26,951 nt of DNA from Streptomyces sp. WM4235 (GTDB taxonomy: Bacteria; Actinomycetota; Actinomycetes; Streptomycetales; Streptomycetaceae). The translations under genes and the position numbers were made by a program. Location of the stretch: NCBI RefSeq assembly GCF_001279725.1, contig NZ_LGDE01000451.1:1-26951 (forward strand). The letters run 5' to 3'. Below, one piece after another: positions 1 to 5,754 of this stretch. Each line of letters starts with the position of its first letter. The stretch's first letter is position 1. The notes under the pieces were generated by a model that saw only the letters and a list, made by a program, of their open reading frames with translations, was not told where the DNA came from and ran no database searches.

Positions 1-96
1 GCGAGCGGCACGGAACTGGCCGCCTGCCCGTTCTTCACCATCCACGACAACCTCAGCATCGAGGTGGTCCGCCGCTTCTCCCTGACGGCGGGCTGA
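1..96 (+). CDS. 3' end of an unrecognised protein (partial)
   Basis: Reading frame 1 is open from the first base to a TGA at 94-96 and encodes the last 31 residues of a protein whose start lies outside the window. The tail contains PFFTIHDNLSIEVVRRF, alternating hydrophobic and polar residues like a closing beta strand plus helix, but I cannot assign a family. The stop codon sits at the beginning of three imperfect ~22-bp repeats, so the present C-terminus may have been set by a small tandem duplication. Confidence 0.5.
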   Translation, partial: ASGTELAACPFFTIHDNLSIEVVRRFSLTAG

Positions 97-152
97 GCGG
101 CACCTGAGGGCAGGCTGAGTGGCGCCGTGACAGCGGGCTGAGTGGTGCCGCC
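88..152. repeat. Imperfect ~22-bp tandem repeat across a stop codon
   Basis: The string (g/c)(g/a)ggctgag(c/t)gg(c/t)(a/g)cc occurs three times at about 22-bp spacing, starting within the last codons of the partial gene at 1-96. The remaining sequence to 332 shows no convincing gene. The copies differ at several positions, so this is an old duplication rather than a fresh slippage product. Confidence 0.55.
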
Positions 153-332
153 CCGTCCGGAAGGTCTTGGACACCCGCCCGTCATTCGCGGCGGCAACCC
201 CGTGGCGCGATACGCCCGGCTCGGCGGGTCGGAAGTCAACTCGCCGAGGGTGGGAGGCCGCGAGCCGGCGTAGCCTCGCTCCGAAGGCTCAGACCACGAG
301 GGCGGGCTGCGCGCGAAGGGAACCGGGCTCAC

Positions 333-1100
333 GTGACCGATCGGACGGCATCCGCCGCGTTGAATCGCCTCCGCGCGGTGGATTGGACGAGTGAGTGGGA
401 TGTCGCCTTCAGGCACGCCACGTCCCGCCGGATCCTGTTTCGTGAGTACATGCGACGGGCGGCCGTGTGGGCCCGGGCGTACGGGGCCGAGGGCGCCTGG
501 CCCTTCTTCGACGTGACCTCGTATGTGGCTCCCGAGTTCCGACCGCCCCCTGAACTGACAGCCGAACTGGCAGCCGAACTGGCCGACTTCCTGGGGCGGC
601 TGCCCAACGGGGAGGTTCGGCAGACCTGTTCGGGAGCGGTGCGCGCGGCAGGGCTCCGGGAGCGGAACCCGGCCGCGTTCTCGGACCTTCCCGATCTCTA
701 CGAGCCGTTGGTCCTCTTCTACGAGCGGGGAGGGGAGTTCACCCGGGACAATGCGGGTTTCCTCGACCTGACGGGTGTGCGGTTCCGGCCGGGCACCCTG
801 GAGAGCCACCTCGGCAACCCGCCCGTCACACTGCTCGGCGACACGGTCCTCGACGCGCTCGATGCCGACGGACAGGTCGTGTATTGCACCGCGGAGGCCC
901 GCCGGGGCCCCCTCCTCAGGCGGCGCGTACTGAGGGGCGAGCAGTCGGACGAACGGTTCGACCGTGATCTGTGTTGGGAGCCGACGGAGCTGATCCCGGG
1001 CACCGGAGCGGAGGCCGAGGGGGCGGCCCTGGTCCGGCTTGAGGAGCTCGAGGCGGCCAAGCTCATCGGGGAGATCCTGGCCGAAGTCACCCGACCCTGA
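333..1100 (+). CDS. Unrecognised 255-aa protein
   Basis: The GTG start at 333 is preceded by an AAGGGAA-like ribosome binding site about 10 nt upstream. The product has no signal peptide or membrane segment, so it is probably cytoplasmic. It is rich in Arg, Glu and aromatic residues near the N-terminus (WTSEW, REYMRRAAVWARAYG) and includes a short AEL repeat (ELTAELAAELADFLG) coming from a ~12-bp DNA repeat near 550-590. I do not recognise a domain. It is convergent with the gene at 1149-1643; the two stop codons lie in the two arms of one hairpin, so both genes share a terminator. Size, acidic character and pairing are compatible with an immunity-type or uncharacterised stress protein, but nothing in the sequence proves it. 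Confidence 0.7.
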   Translation: MTDRTASAALNRLRAVDWTSEWDVAFRHATSRRILFREYMRRAAVWARAYGAEGAWPFFDVTSYVAPEFRPPPELTAELAAELADFLGRLPNGEVRQTCSGAVRAAGLRERNPAAFSDLPDLYEPLVLFYERGGEFTRDNAGFLDLTGVRFRPGTLESHLGNPPVTLLGDTVLDALDADGQVVYCTAEARRGPLLRRRVLRGEQSDERFDRDLCWEPTELIPGTGAEAEGAALVRLEELEAAKLIGEILAEVTRP

Positions 1101-1151
1101 GGGTCGCCCTGCGATCCGTGGGCGCGGTGTCCGCGAAGGGGCGGACCCTCA
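1098..1151. terminator. Bidirectional terminator containing both stop codons
   Basis: tgagggtcgccc at 1098-1109 pairs with gggcggaccctca at 1139-1151, with one bulged base. A nested gtccgc/gcggac hairpin occurs at 1129-1146. The left arm begins with the plus-strand stop TGA (1098-1100) and the right arm contains the minus-strand stop (1149-1151). Confidence 0.6.
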
Positions 1152-1643
1152 GACCCCTGCGGTGCAGAAGACGCAGGCTTCCCAGAACGGCAGTGCGTCC
1201 AGCACCCGGTGGCGTACGCACGAGGCCATCGCGGCCTCGTGCGGCCCGGGCAGAACGCCCGCGCCGGCCCCCGCGACGGCCGGGTCGAACTCCTCCACCA
1301 TCGCCCGATACGTGCGCAGGTACCCCTCGACCCGGGGCGGATCGTACGTCAGTTCCTTCCACCGGTGGCGGGACAGCGCGAGATCGAGGACGCGCAGCAG
1401 GAAGTCCTTGGCCGCGGCCCGCTCCTGGGGCGTGTCCCCCCAGTCGAGGTCCGTCAGATCGAAACCGACCACCCCACGTCCCATCACGTTCTGGTCCTGG
1501 AGCGTCAGCAGGGCGGCGAAGCGGAAGTCCCACGGCTCGCGGGCCAGCGTGGACACGGCGAACATCAGTACATCCACGAACACCGCGGTTCCGCCGTTGG
1601 TCATCTCCAGATACCGGCCGTCACCGCCCTCGAACACGTTCAT
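1149..1643 (-). CDS. Unrecognised 164-aa protein
   Basis: The ATG start at 1643 gives a product beginning MNVFEGGDGRYLEM. No signal peptide or clear transmembrane helix is visible, although residues 20-35 (TAVFVDVLMFAVSTLA) are hydrophobic. The central segment LTLQDQNVMGRGVVGFDLTDLDWG and the Cys-rich tail (CVRHRV...FWEACVFCTAGV) look conserved in style, since Trp, Asp and Cys residues cluster, but I cannot name the family. It is acidic and compact, as many bacterial immunity proteins are; that comparison is only suggestive. It is convergent with the gene ending at 1100 and shares its terminator hairpin. Confidence 0.65.
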   Translation of the reverse strand: MNVFEGGDGRYLEMTNGGTAVFVDVLMFAVSTLAREPWDFRFAALLTLQDQNVMGRGVVGFDLTDLDWGDTPQERAAAKDFLLRVLDLALSRHRWKELTYDPPRVEGYLRTYRAMVEEFDPAVAGAGAGVLPGPHEAAMASCVRHRVLDALPFWEACVFCTAGV

Positions 1644-1730
1644 GCATCGAGAATAGTCAGTCGCGCCGTACGAGTCCGAGCCCGTCCGTGTGACGGCGCT
1701 CGGGGCGTCTTCCCCACCGAAAGGCGGGCG

Positions 1731-2255
1731 TCAGTCGGTCGGGCGCCGAGGGACGCCTGACAGCCCTGCCTCTCGGCCGCTGAGCGCGCGGTCCAGAGTC
1801 TCCTGGGCCGTGCGCATCGCCTCGGCGTACTTCGGCTCGGACATACGCTCCCAGGCGAGATCGGGTGCGACATGCTCCACCCGGCTCGTCACCCACCAGA
1901 TGTTGCCGAACGGGTCCCGCACCCTGCCGACGCGATCCCCCCACGCACTGTCGGCGGCCTCGGTGATCACCTGTGCTCCCTGCGCGACGGCGGCGGTCAT
2001 CGCCGCGTCCGCGTCCGGGACGTAAACCCGCAACAGCGAGGGCATCACCGGCCAGTCGGGCCTTCGGTCGAAGGCCAACACGACCGTGTCGCCCACCCGG
2101 ATCTCGCCGTGGCCGATGGTGCCGTCCTCGACCGCCACTCGTGCGATCTCCTCGCCATCGAAGGCTCGGGCGATGAAGTCGAGCAATGCGCCGGTGTCGT
2201 CGGTGACCACCCAGGGAGCGACGCTCGTGTAGCCCGCGGGCGCAGTGAGGTCCAT
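1731..2255 (-). CDS. VOC-family (glyoxalase/bleomycin resistance-like, PhnB-type) protein
   Basis: The 174-aa product starts at an ATG with a strong GAGGGGA ribosome binding site 6-8 nt upstream. It has the vicinal oxygen chelate layout: an N-terminal beta-alpha half (YTSVAPWVVTDDTGALLDFI), a central GHGEIRVGDTVVLAFD strand pair, and the C-terminal hallmark DRVGRVRDPFGNIWWV. Members of this superfamily bind a metal or a small ligand; PhnB/YdhR-like members are often of unknown substrate, so no reaction is assigned. A C-terminal ~45-residue extension (HVAPDLAWERMSEPKYAEAM) is common in PhnB-like actinobacterial proteins. It is transcribed alone, and a perfect 6-bp inverted repeat lies 55 nt upstream of the start. 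Confidence 0.85.
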   Translation of the reverse strand: MDLTAPAGYTSVAPWVVTDDTGALLDFIARAFDGEEIARVAVEDGTIGHGEIRVGDTVVLAFDRRPDWPVMPSLLRVYVPDADAAMTAAVAQGAQVITEAADSAWGDRVGRVRDPFGNIWWVTSRVEHVAPDLAWERMSEPKYAEAMRTAQETLDRALSGREAGLSGVPRRPTD

Positions 2256-2309
2256 CGGAATCGTCCCCTCGTGAGGTTCTTCATGGCCTGATGACAGTAG
2301 AACTCAATC

Positions 2310-2326
2310 AGGACAGCTCTTGTCCT
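2310..2326. promoter_or_regulatory. Operator-like dyad AGGACA-N5-TGTCCT
   Basis: AGGACA (2310-2315) and TGTCCT (2321-2326) form a perfect 6-bp inverted repeat with a 5-bp spacer, partly extended by flanking A/T bases. It lies 55 nt upstream of the VOC gene start at 2255 and is too short and GC-poor to be a terminator. A dimeric winged-helix or HTH repressor site is the simplest reading; the regulator is not identifiable here. Confidence 0.4.
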
Positions 2327-2648
2327 ATATCGAGCGGCTTCCGTGTCGTGGCCCCGTTGACCTCCCTCCCCGGGACGCGCGGGCAGGCGGTCGCCGGCAG
2401 GCGACCGCGCGTGGGACGCCTCCTGTCCCGGCTCACGGTCATCGCCGCCCCAGACACAAACTTCCACCTCAGTGCCCCTAGCTCTCTGGTGACGGGCGGC
2501 TCCGGCGTGTAACTTCAGCTCCAGCTGTCGTGGTTCGCAGTACCTGCCCGCGCCCCTGGCGTGGGTGTTTCGCTGTGCAGTGCCGGACCAGGGCGATCAC
2601 CTCCGGGTCCGCGTGGTGCGGATCCGACCTCGACTGGAAGGCATGAAC
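2327..2648. other. Gene-free stretch upstream of the cold-shock gene
   Basis: No coding segment is convincing in this ~320-bp interval. It presumably holds the promoter and 5' leader of the cold-shock gene. I could not pick out a confident -35/-10 pair. Long leaders are usual for cspA-type genes. Confidence 0.4.
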
Positions 2649-2852
2649 ATGGCCAGCGGAACCGTGAAGTGGTTCAACGCCGAAAAGGGCTTCGGCTTCA
2701 TCGCGCAGGACGGCGGCGGACCGGACGTCTTCGCGCACTACTCCAACATCAACTCCACGGGCTACCGCGAGCTCCAGGAAGGCCAGGCCGTGACCTTCGA
2801 CATCACGCAGGGCCAGAAGGGCCCGCAGGCGGAGAACATCACCGCCGCCTGA
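2649..2852 (+). CDS. Cold-shock domain protein (CspA family)
   Basis: The 67-aa protein is a single cold-shock domain, the full normal length. RNP1 is visible as KGFGFIAQD and RNP2 as DVFAHYSNI, the aromatic surface that binds single-stranded RNA and DNA; the N-terminus [17 protein letters not shown] is classic. The ATG at 2649 is chosen over an in-frame ATG at 2643 because the GGAAGG at 2636-2641 is 7 nt from 2649 but only 1 nt from 2643. In this family the role is RNA chaperoning and antitermination, in the cytoplasm. It is monocistronic, with a terminator 14 nt after the stop. Confidence 0.95.
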   Translation: MASGTVKWFNAEKGFGFIAQDGGGPDVFAHYSNINSTGYRELQEGQAVTFDITQGQKGPQAENITAA

Positions 2853-2865
2853 CCCGCCCGTCGAA

Positions 2866-2901
2866 GGCGCCGCCTCGGAACACGAACTCCGGGGCGGCGC
2901 C
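2866..2901 (+). terminator. Rho-independent-type terminator of the cold-shock gene
   Basis: GGCGCCGCC (2866-2874) pairs perfectly with GGCGGCGCC (2893-2901) and can be extended inward by TCGG/CCGG. There is no U run, as is usual for terminators in this GC range. Confidence 0.7.
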
Positions 2902-3226
2902 TGACCGGTACCCCGGGGCCGCGCTCCACCACCGGCCGCTGACCCGGAAACCACCGGTCAGGTCCCTGCCTCAGCCGCCGAGCGTCCGTTCAGGAACCGC
3001 CGCGAGGCCCTCGACCGATGCAGGGACCCGTCGGAGATCTGCTCGGCGACCCGGTGCGCCATCGACTTGTCCCCGGCCGGCCGGGGAACGGCCGACAGGG
3101 GAACGGCCGGCGTGGTCGCCGGGTCCGGTTCACGAGGACGCCCGAGGGCCGTTCACGGCTGACGTGCTGCCGGCCGGCCGCCCGAGTACTCCTGCGGGCG
3201 ACCGGCGAGGCCTCGTGGGGCGCGTA
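2902..3226. other. Gene-free GC-rich interval
   Basis: About 325 bp between the cold-shock terminator and the end of the ALF-lectin operon. It holds several GGCCGGCC-type self-complementary stretches (around 3075-3115 and 3170-3182) but no frame with convincing protein character. Confidence 0.4.
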
Positions 3227-3245
3227 CGGCGGGATGAGCCCGCCG
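3227..3245 (-). terminator. Terminator hairpin after the ALF-lectin operon
   Basis: CGGCGGG (3227-3233) and CCCGCCG (3239-3245) form a perfect 7-bp stem with a 5-nt loop, about 50 nt downstream of the stop codon at 3294-3296 on the minus strand. Confidence 0.5.
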
Positions 3246-3280
3246 GTGGTGGCCTCAGGGGCGGGTCACGCCGTACCGGT

Positions 3281-3319
3281 CACGCGGTTCCCTTCACGCG
3301 GTTCCCTTCACGCGGTTCT
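3281..3319. repeat. 14-bp tandem repeat spanning the ALF gene stop codon
   Basis: cacgcggttccctt occurs at 3281-3294 and 3295-3308, followed by a partial copy at 3309-3319. The repeat encodes the C-terminal NRVKGTA of the ALF protein and includes its stop. Because 14 is not a multiple of 3, copy-number change shifts the frame and would alter the C-terminus. Confidence 0.75.
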
Positions 3320-4412
3320 CGGACTCTCGGGCCCGGTCGAACACGCCCTGCCAGTAGGCCGCCGACTCGGCCGCGCTCTTGCCCTCCGCGGTCCAGAACC
3401 GCTCGTTGAGCCCGGCGGGCGCCGCGATGTTCTTCCAGATCCCGTCCGCCCCCGCCCGGGCGGCCTCTGCGACCTGCCTCCAGTTCTCCGCCTGCGCCGA
3501 GGTCACCGCCTGCTCGGCCAGCCAGGTACCGCGTGCCTCGTCGGCCTGTCCGGCCACGGCGTGCCAGGCGGCCTGCGCCTCGGCCTTGGCCTTCGCGGCG
3601 TCGGACGCGTCCTTGAGTGCCGCCTCGGCGGCGACCGCCTTCCGGAGCAGCAGGGACAGCGCGTGGTGGCGTCGGGTCTCGCCGTCCGTGACCCGCAGCC
3701 GGTAGCCCTCCAGGTCGAGGGTGGCGCCGCTGGACCAGCCGTAGCCGAAGAACTCCGAAACGTCCGCGTCGGTCGCCCCGGGCCGCACGGCCCACTGCGC
3801 CGACACCCTGACCTCCGCGCCGGGATCCGTCGCGGCCAAAGTCCGTACGAAGTCCCGCTCCTTGGCCGCCACTTCCTGCTGATGGGCGGTGTCGGCGGCC
3901 CGGGCGTCGCGGTCGCGCTGCCGGGCCTGCTCGTATCCGGTACGGGCGAACACCGCCCGGTCGTTGTCCGTGCCCCGGACCGCGTTCTTGGCGGCGGCGT
4001 ACACCTGTGGCGAGAACTCGGGGGTGTGCGTGGCCACCACCCGGTCGCAGAAGAGCCTGTTGCGCGTACGGGTGTCGCGCAGTCGCTGCTTCGCCAGGTC
4101 GTAGCCGCCGCCGGGGGCCAGCCACGCCGCGATGGCCTCGTCGCCCAGAGTGCTGCGCAGCGCGTTCCACGCGGAGGTGCGCAGCTCCGCGGGGAGCCCC
4201 GACTTGGCGATGCGCAGGACTTCGTCGCGCGCGGCCTGGGCCGCCAGGGCCTCGACGGAAGGGGGTGCGTCGGATGGAGCCTCGTCGGCCGCGAGGGTGG
4301 CCCGGGGAGGCGATGACGGCCCGGCCCACGCCGGCGTCGCGCCGGCGAGCGGACCCGCCAGGGTCAGCAGGGCCACCGTCAGGACCGTGGCCGCGCGCGC
4401 GTTCCCGCTCAC
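3294..4412 (-). CDS. Secreted ALF-repeat protein
   Basis: The 372-aa product starts at GTG 4412, overlapping the stop of the upstream lectin gene by 4 nt (GTGA), which indicates translational coupling. Residues 1-30 form a Sec signal peptide (RAATVLTVALLTLAGPLAG, cleavage after PAWA). The mature protein is Ala-rich and contains degenerate ALF units, with patterns such as VYAAAKNAVRGTDNDRAVF and WNALRSTLGDEAIAAWL: an Ala-rich helix, a small-residue turn, then a conserved Phe or Trp. The second half is mostly Ala/Glu/Arg helix, probably coiled coil. ALF repeats (named for Ala-rich with conserved Phe) occur in secreted actinobacterial proteins of unknown function. No catalytic motif is visible. 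As last gene of the lectin operon it may be a structural or partner protein of the lectins; this is inference. Confidence 0.8.
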   Translation of the reverse strand: MSGNARAATVLTVALLTLAGPLAGATPAWAGPSSPPRATLAADEAPSDAPPSVEALAAQAARDEVLRIAKSGLPAELRTSAWNALRSTLGDEAIAAWLAPGGGYDLAKQRLRDTRTRNRLFCDRVVATHTPEFSPQVYAAAKNAVRGTDNDRAVFARTGYEQARQRDRDARAADTAHQQEVAAKERDFVRTLAATDPGAEVRVSAQWAVRPGATDADVSEFFGYGWSSGATLDLEGYRLRVTDGETRRHHALSLLLRKAVAAEAALKDASDAAKAKAEAQAAWHAVAGQADEARGTWLAEQAVTSAQAENWRQVAEAARAGADGIWKNIAAPAGLNERFWTAEGKSAAESAAYWQGVFDRARESENRVKGTA

Positions 4413-4957
4413 GTGGACGGCCACTGGAACTTCTTGACGTGCCAGAGCTGGGCGGCGGACTGGTTGCAGGACCAGCTCTGCGGCTGCTTGTTCTGGACGA
4501 TTTCGCCGTTGGGAATGTCCAGGCAGCGGTCCTCGGCATGGGTGGGGCGCAGCTGGTACAGCTTGCGGACCGGGTCGACGAGGTCCATCTGCCAGCGTGT
4601 CTGCTTGCCACCTGAGCACGCTCCGAGCCGTACCTGCGTACCGATCTGGGCGCCGCCGCCCGCGACTTCCAGGCAGTTGTTGTTGGCGGACCAGCGCAGC
4701 TCGAAGGAGGAGTCGGAGGTGGCGACCACCTCCCACACCGCGGGGAACATCCAGTCGGTCCTGCAGTCGTCCAGGTAGGCCGAGTTGTCGAAGGACGCGC
4801 CCAGGCAGAGACGGCCGTCGGACGTTTCCAGCTGGGCGTACGTCTTGTCTGCCGCGTTGTCTGCCGCGTTGTCTGCCGCGTGCGCGGTGGTCGTGCCGCC
4901 GACGAGCGCGGCAAGGCCGACGCCGACGGCCAGCGCGGCTGGGACGATCCGTGCCAT
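4409..4957 (-). CDS. Secreted ricin-type beta-trefoil lectin (second paralogue)
   Basis: The 182-aa product has a signal peptide ending TTTAHA near residue 27, followed by a low-complexity AADNAADNAADK segment encoded by three perfect 12-bp repeats (4845-4880). The rest is one ricin-B-type beta-trefoil (about 38-180) with paired cysteines and QxW-like motifs (QTRW, QLW near the end). Such domains bind galactose- or other sugar-containing glycans outside the cell. The signal peptide (VGLAALVGGTTTAHA) is nearly that of the other lectin here (VGLAALAGGATTAHA), so they are paralogues. The ATG at 4957 is chosen because it opens the signal peptide; the ribosome site is weak (CGGAAC about 8 nt upstream). 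It overlaps the next gene by 4 nt. A 219-bp leader with three tandem repeat arrays separates it from the first lectin gene. Confidence 0.88.
   Translation of the reverse strand: MARIVPAALAVGVGLAALVGGTTTAHAADNAADNAADKTYAQLETSDGRLCLGASFDNSAYLDDCRTDWMFPAVWEVVATSDSSFELRWSANNNCLEVAGGGAQIGTQVRLGACSGGKQTRWQMDLVDPVRKLYQLRPTHAEDRCLDIPNGEIVQNKQPQSWSCNQSAAQLWHVKKFQWPST
4845..4880. repeat. 12-bp in-frame tandem repeat, 3 perfect copies
   Basis: ttgtctgccgcg at 4845-4856, 4857-4868 and 4869-4880. In the lectin it encodes repeated AADN just after the signal peptide. Copy-number changes keep the frame and would alter the length of the linker between signal peptide and lectin domain. Confidence 0.9.
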
Positions 4958-4974
4958 CGTGATGTTCCGTTTCT

Positions 4975-5004
4975 GTGCGAGTGCGAGTGCGAGTGCGAGT
5001 GCGA
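4975..5004. repeat. 6-bp tandem repeat, 5 copies
   Basis: gtgcga repeats exactly five times from 4975 to 5004 with a further partial gtg. It lies 18 nt upstream of the second lectin's start codon, inside or next to its 5' leader. Confidence 0.95.
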
Positions 5005-5011
5005 GTGTCGG

Positions 5012-5037
5012 GTGCTGAGTGCTGAGTGCTGAGTGCT
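5012..5037. repeat. 7-bp tandem repeat, 3.7 copies
   Basis: gtgctga repeats at 5012-5018, 5019-5025 and 5026-5032, then gtgct at 5033-5037. It is separated from the 6-bp array by 7 bp and has a different unit, so it arose independently. Confidence 0.95.
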
Positions 5038-5072
5038 CGGGTGCGTGTGGGTACCGGTGGAAGCGCGGCCGC

Positions 5073-5115
5073 GCATGGAAGGTGCATGGAAGGTGCATGG
5101 AAGGTGCATGGAAGG
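5073..5115. repeat. 11-bp tandem repeat, 3.9 copies
   Basis: gcatggaaggt repeats at 5073-5083, 5084-5094 and 5095-5105, and gcatggaagg at 5106-5115. It is noncoding between the two lectin genes and lies about 115-160 nt upstream of the second lectin's start, where its promoter or an intercistronic signal would be. Confidence 0.95.
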
Positions 5116-5176
5116 CCGGGCGGTCAGCCACTCGGCGGTCCAGTCGGCCGGGTCACCCGGCCGGGAGGGACGGTCC

Positions 5177-5710
5177 TCAGGAGGTGGCCGGCGTCATGCG
5201 CCAGCGCTGCGGGGCCAGACCTGCGCACTTCCCGATGAACGGCTGGACGCCCTCGGCGGTGCTGTTGTCGGGGACCGTGAGGCAGTATTCGAGCTGGTCA
5301 TTGGGGCGCAGCTCGTACAGGTCCTTCGCGACGTCGACCAGCATGACCCGCCAGCTCTGGTTGGTGACGGTGGAGGCGGTGGTGACGCACCACGCCTGCT
5401 GGACGGTCCAACCCTTGTCGGGCACCGTGGCGAGGCATCTACCGCTGTGCTTGGCCTGTACCTGGAGCCGGCCCTTGCCGTCCGGCTTGAGTGCGAACAG
5501 CTGGTTGTCCAGGCCCGCGGCGCAGGTCGATTGTGTCGCCGTCGCCCCGTTGGCGAGGCTGCCGCCCGCCACGGTGAGGCACTTGTCGCTGTGCTCGACC
5601 TGGAACCGGAAGTAGGGCGTGTTCTGCTCCGCGTGTGCGGTGGTCGCGCCACCCGCGAGGGCGGCGAGGCCGACGGTTGCGGAGAGTGCGACTCGGGCGA
5701 TCCGTGTCAT
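5177..5710 (-). CDS. Secreted ricin-type beta-trefoil lectin (first paralogue)
   Basis: The 177-aa product starts at ATG 5710. Residues 1-27 are a signal peptide (MTRIARVALSATVGLAALAG, cleavage after TTAHA). The mature part is a single ricin-B beta-trefoil with sugar-site style repeats SDKCLTVAGGSLANGA, SGRCLATVP and LEYCLTVPDN, each followed by a closing Q-x-W or similar (QLFAL, QSWR, QRWR). The family binds carbohydrates extracellularly; there is no catalytic domain, so it is a stand-alone lectin. It follows the ALF/AbfB gene by 44 bp on the same strand, consistent with one transcript. The ribosome site is weak (CGGAAC), as for its paralogue. Confidence 0.9.
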   Translation of the reverse strand: MTRIARVALSATVGLAALAGGATTAHAEQNTPYFRFQVEHSDKCLTVAGGSLANGATATQSTCAAGLDNQLFALKPDGKGRLQVQAKHSGRCLATVPDKGWTVQQAWCVTTASTVTNQSWRVMLVDVAKDLYELRPNDQLEYCLTVPDNSTAEGVQPFIGKCAGLAPQRWRMTPATS

Positions 5711-5754
5711 GGGTGGGTTCCGTTCTCTGTCGTGCGGTCGGGGTCCGGTTCGGG

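Noticed and set aside
4975..5115. CRISPR array
   Set aside because: Units are 6, 7 and 11 bp with no spacers and no cas genes; these are simple tandem repeats.
4958..5131. Upstream extension of the second lectin through the repeat arrays
   Set aside because: It would translate the 6-bp array as LALALALA and place the signal peptide internally; the ATG at 4957 directly opens a normal signal peptide.
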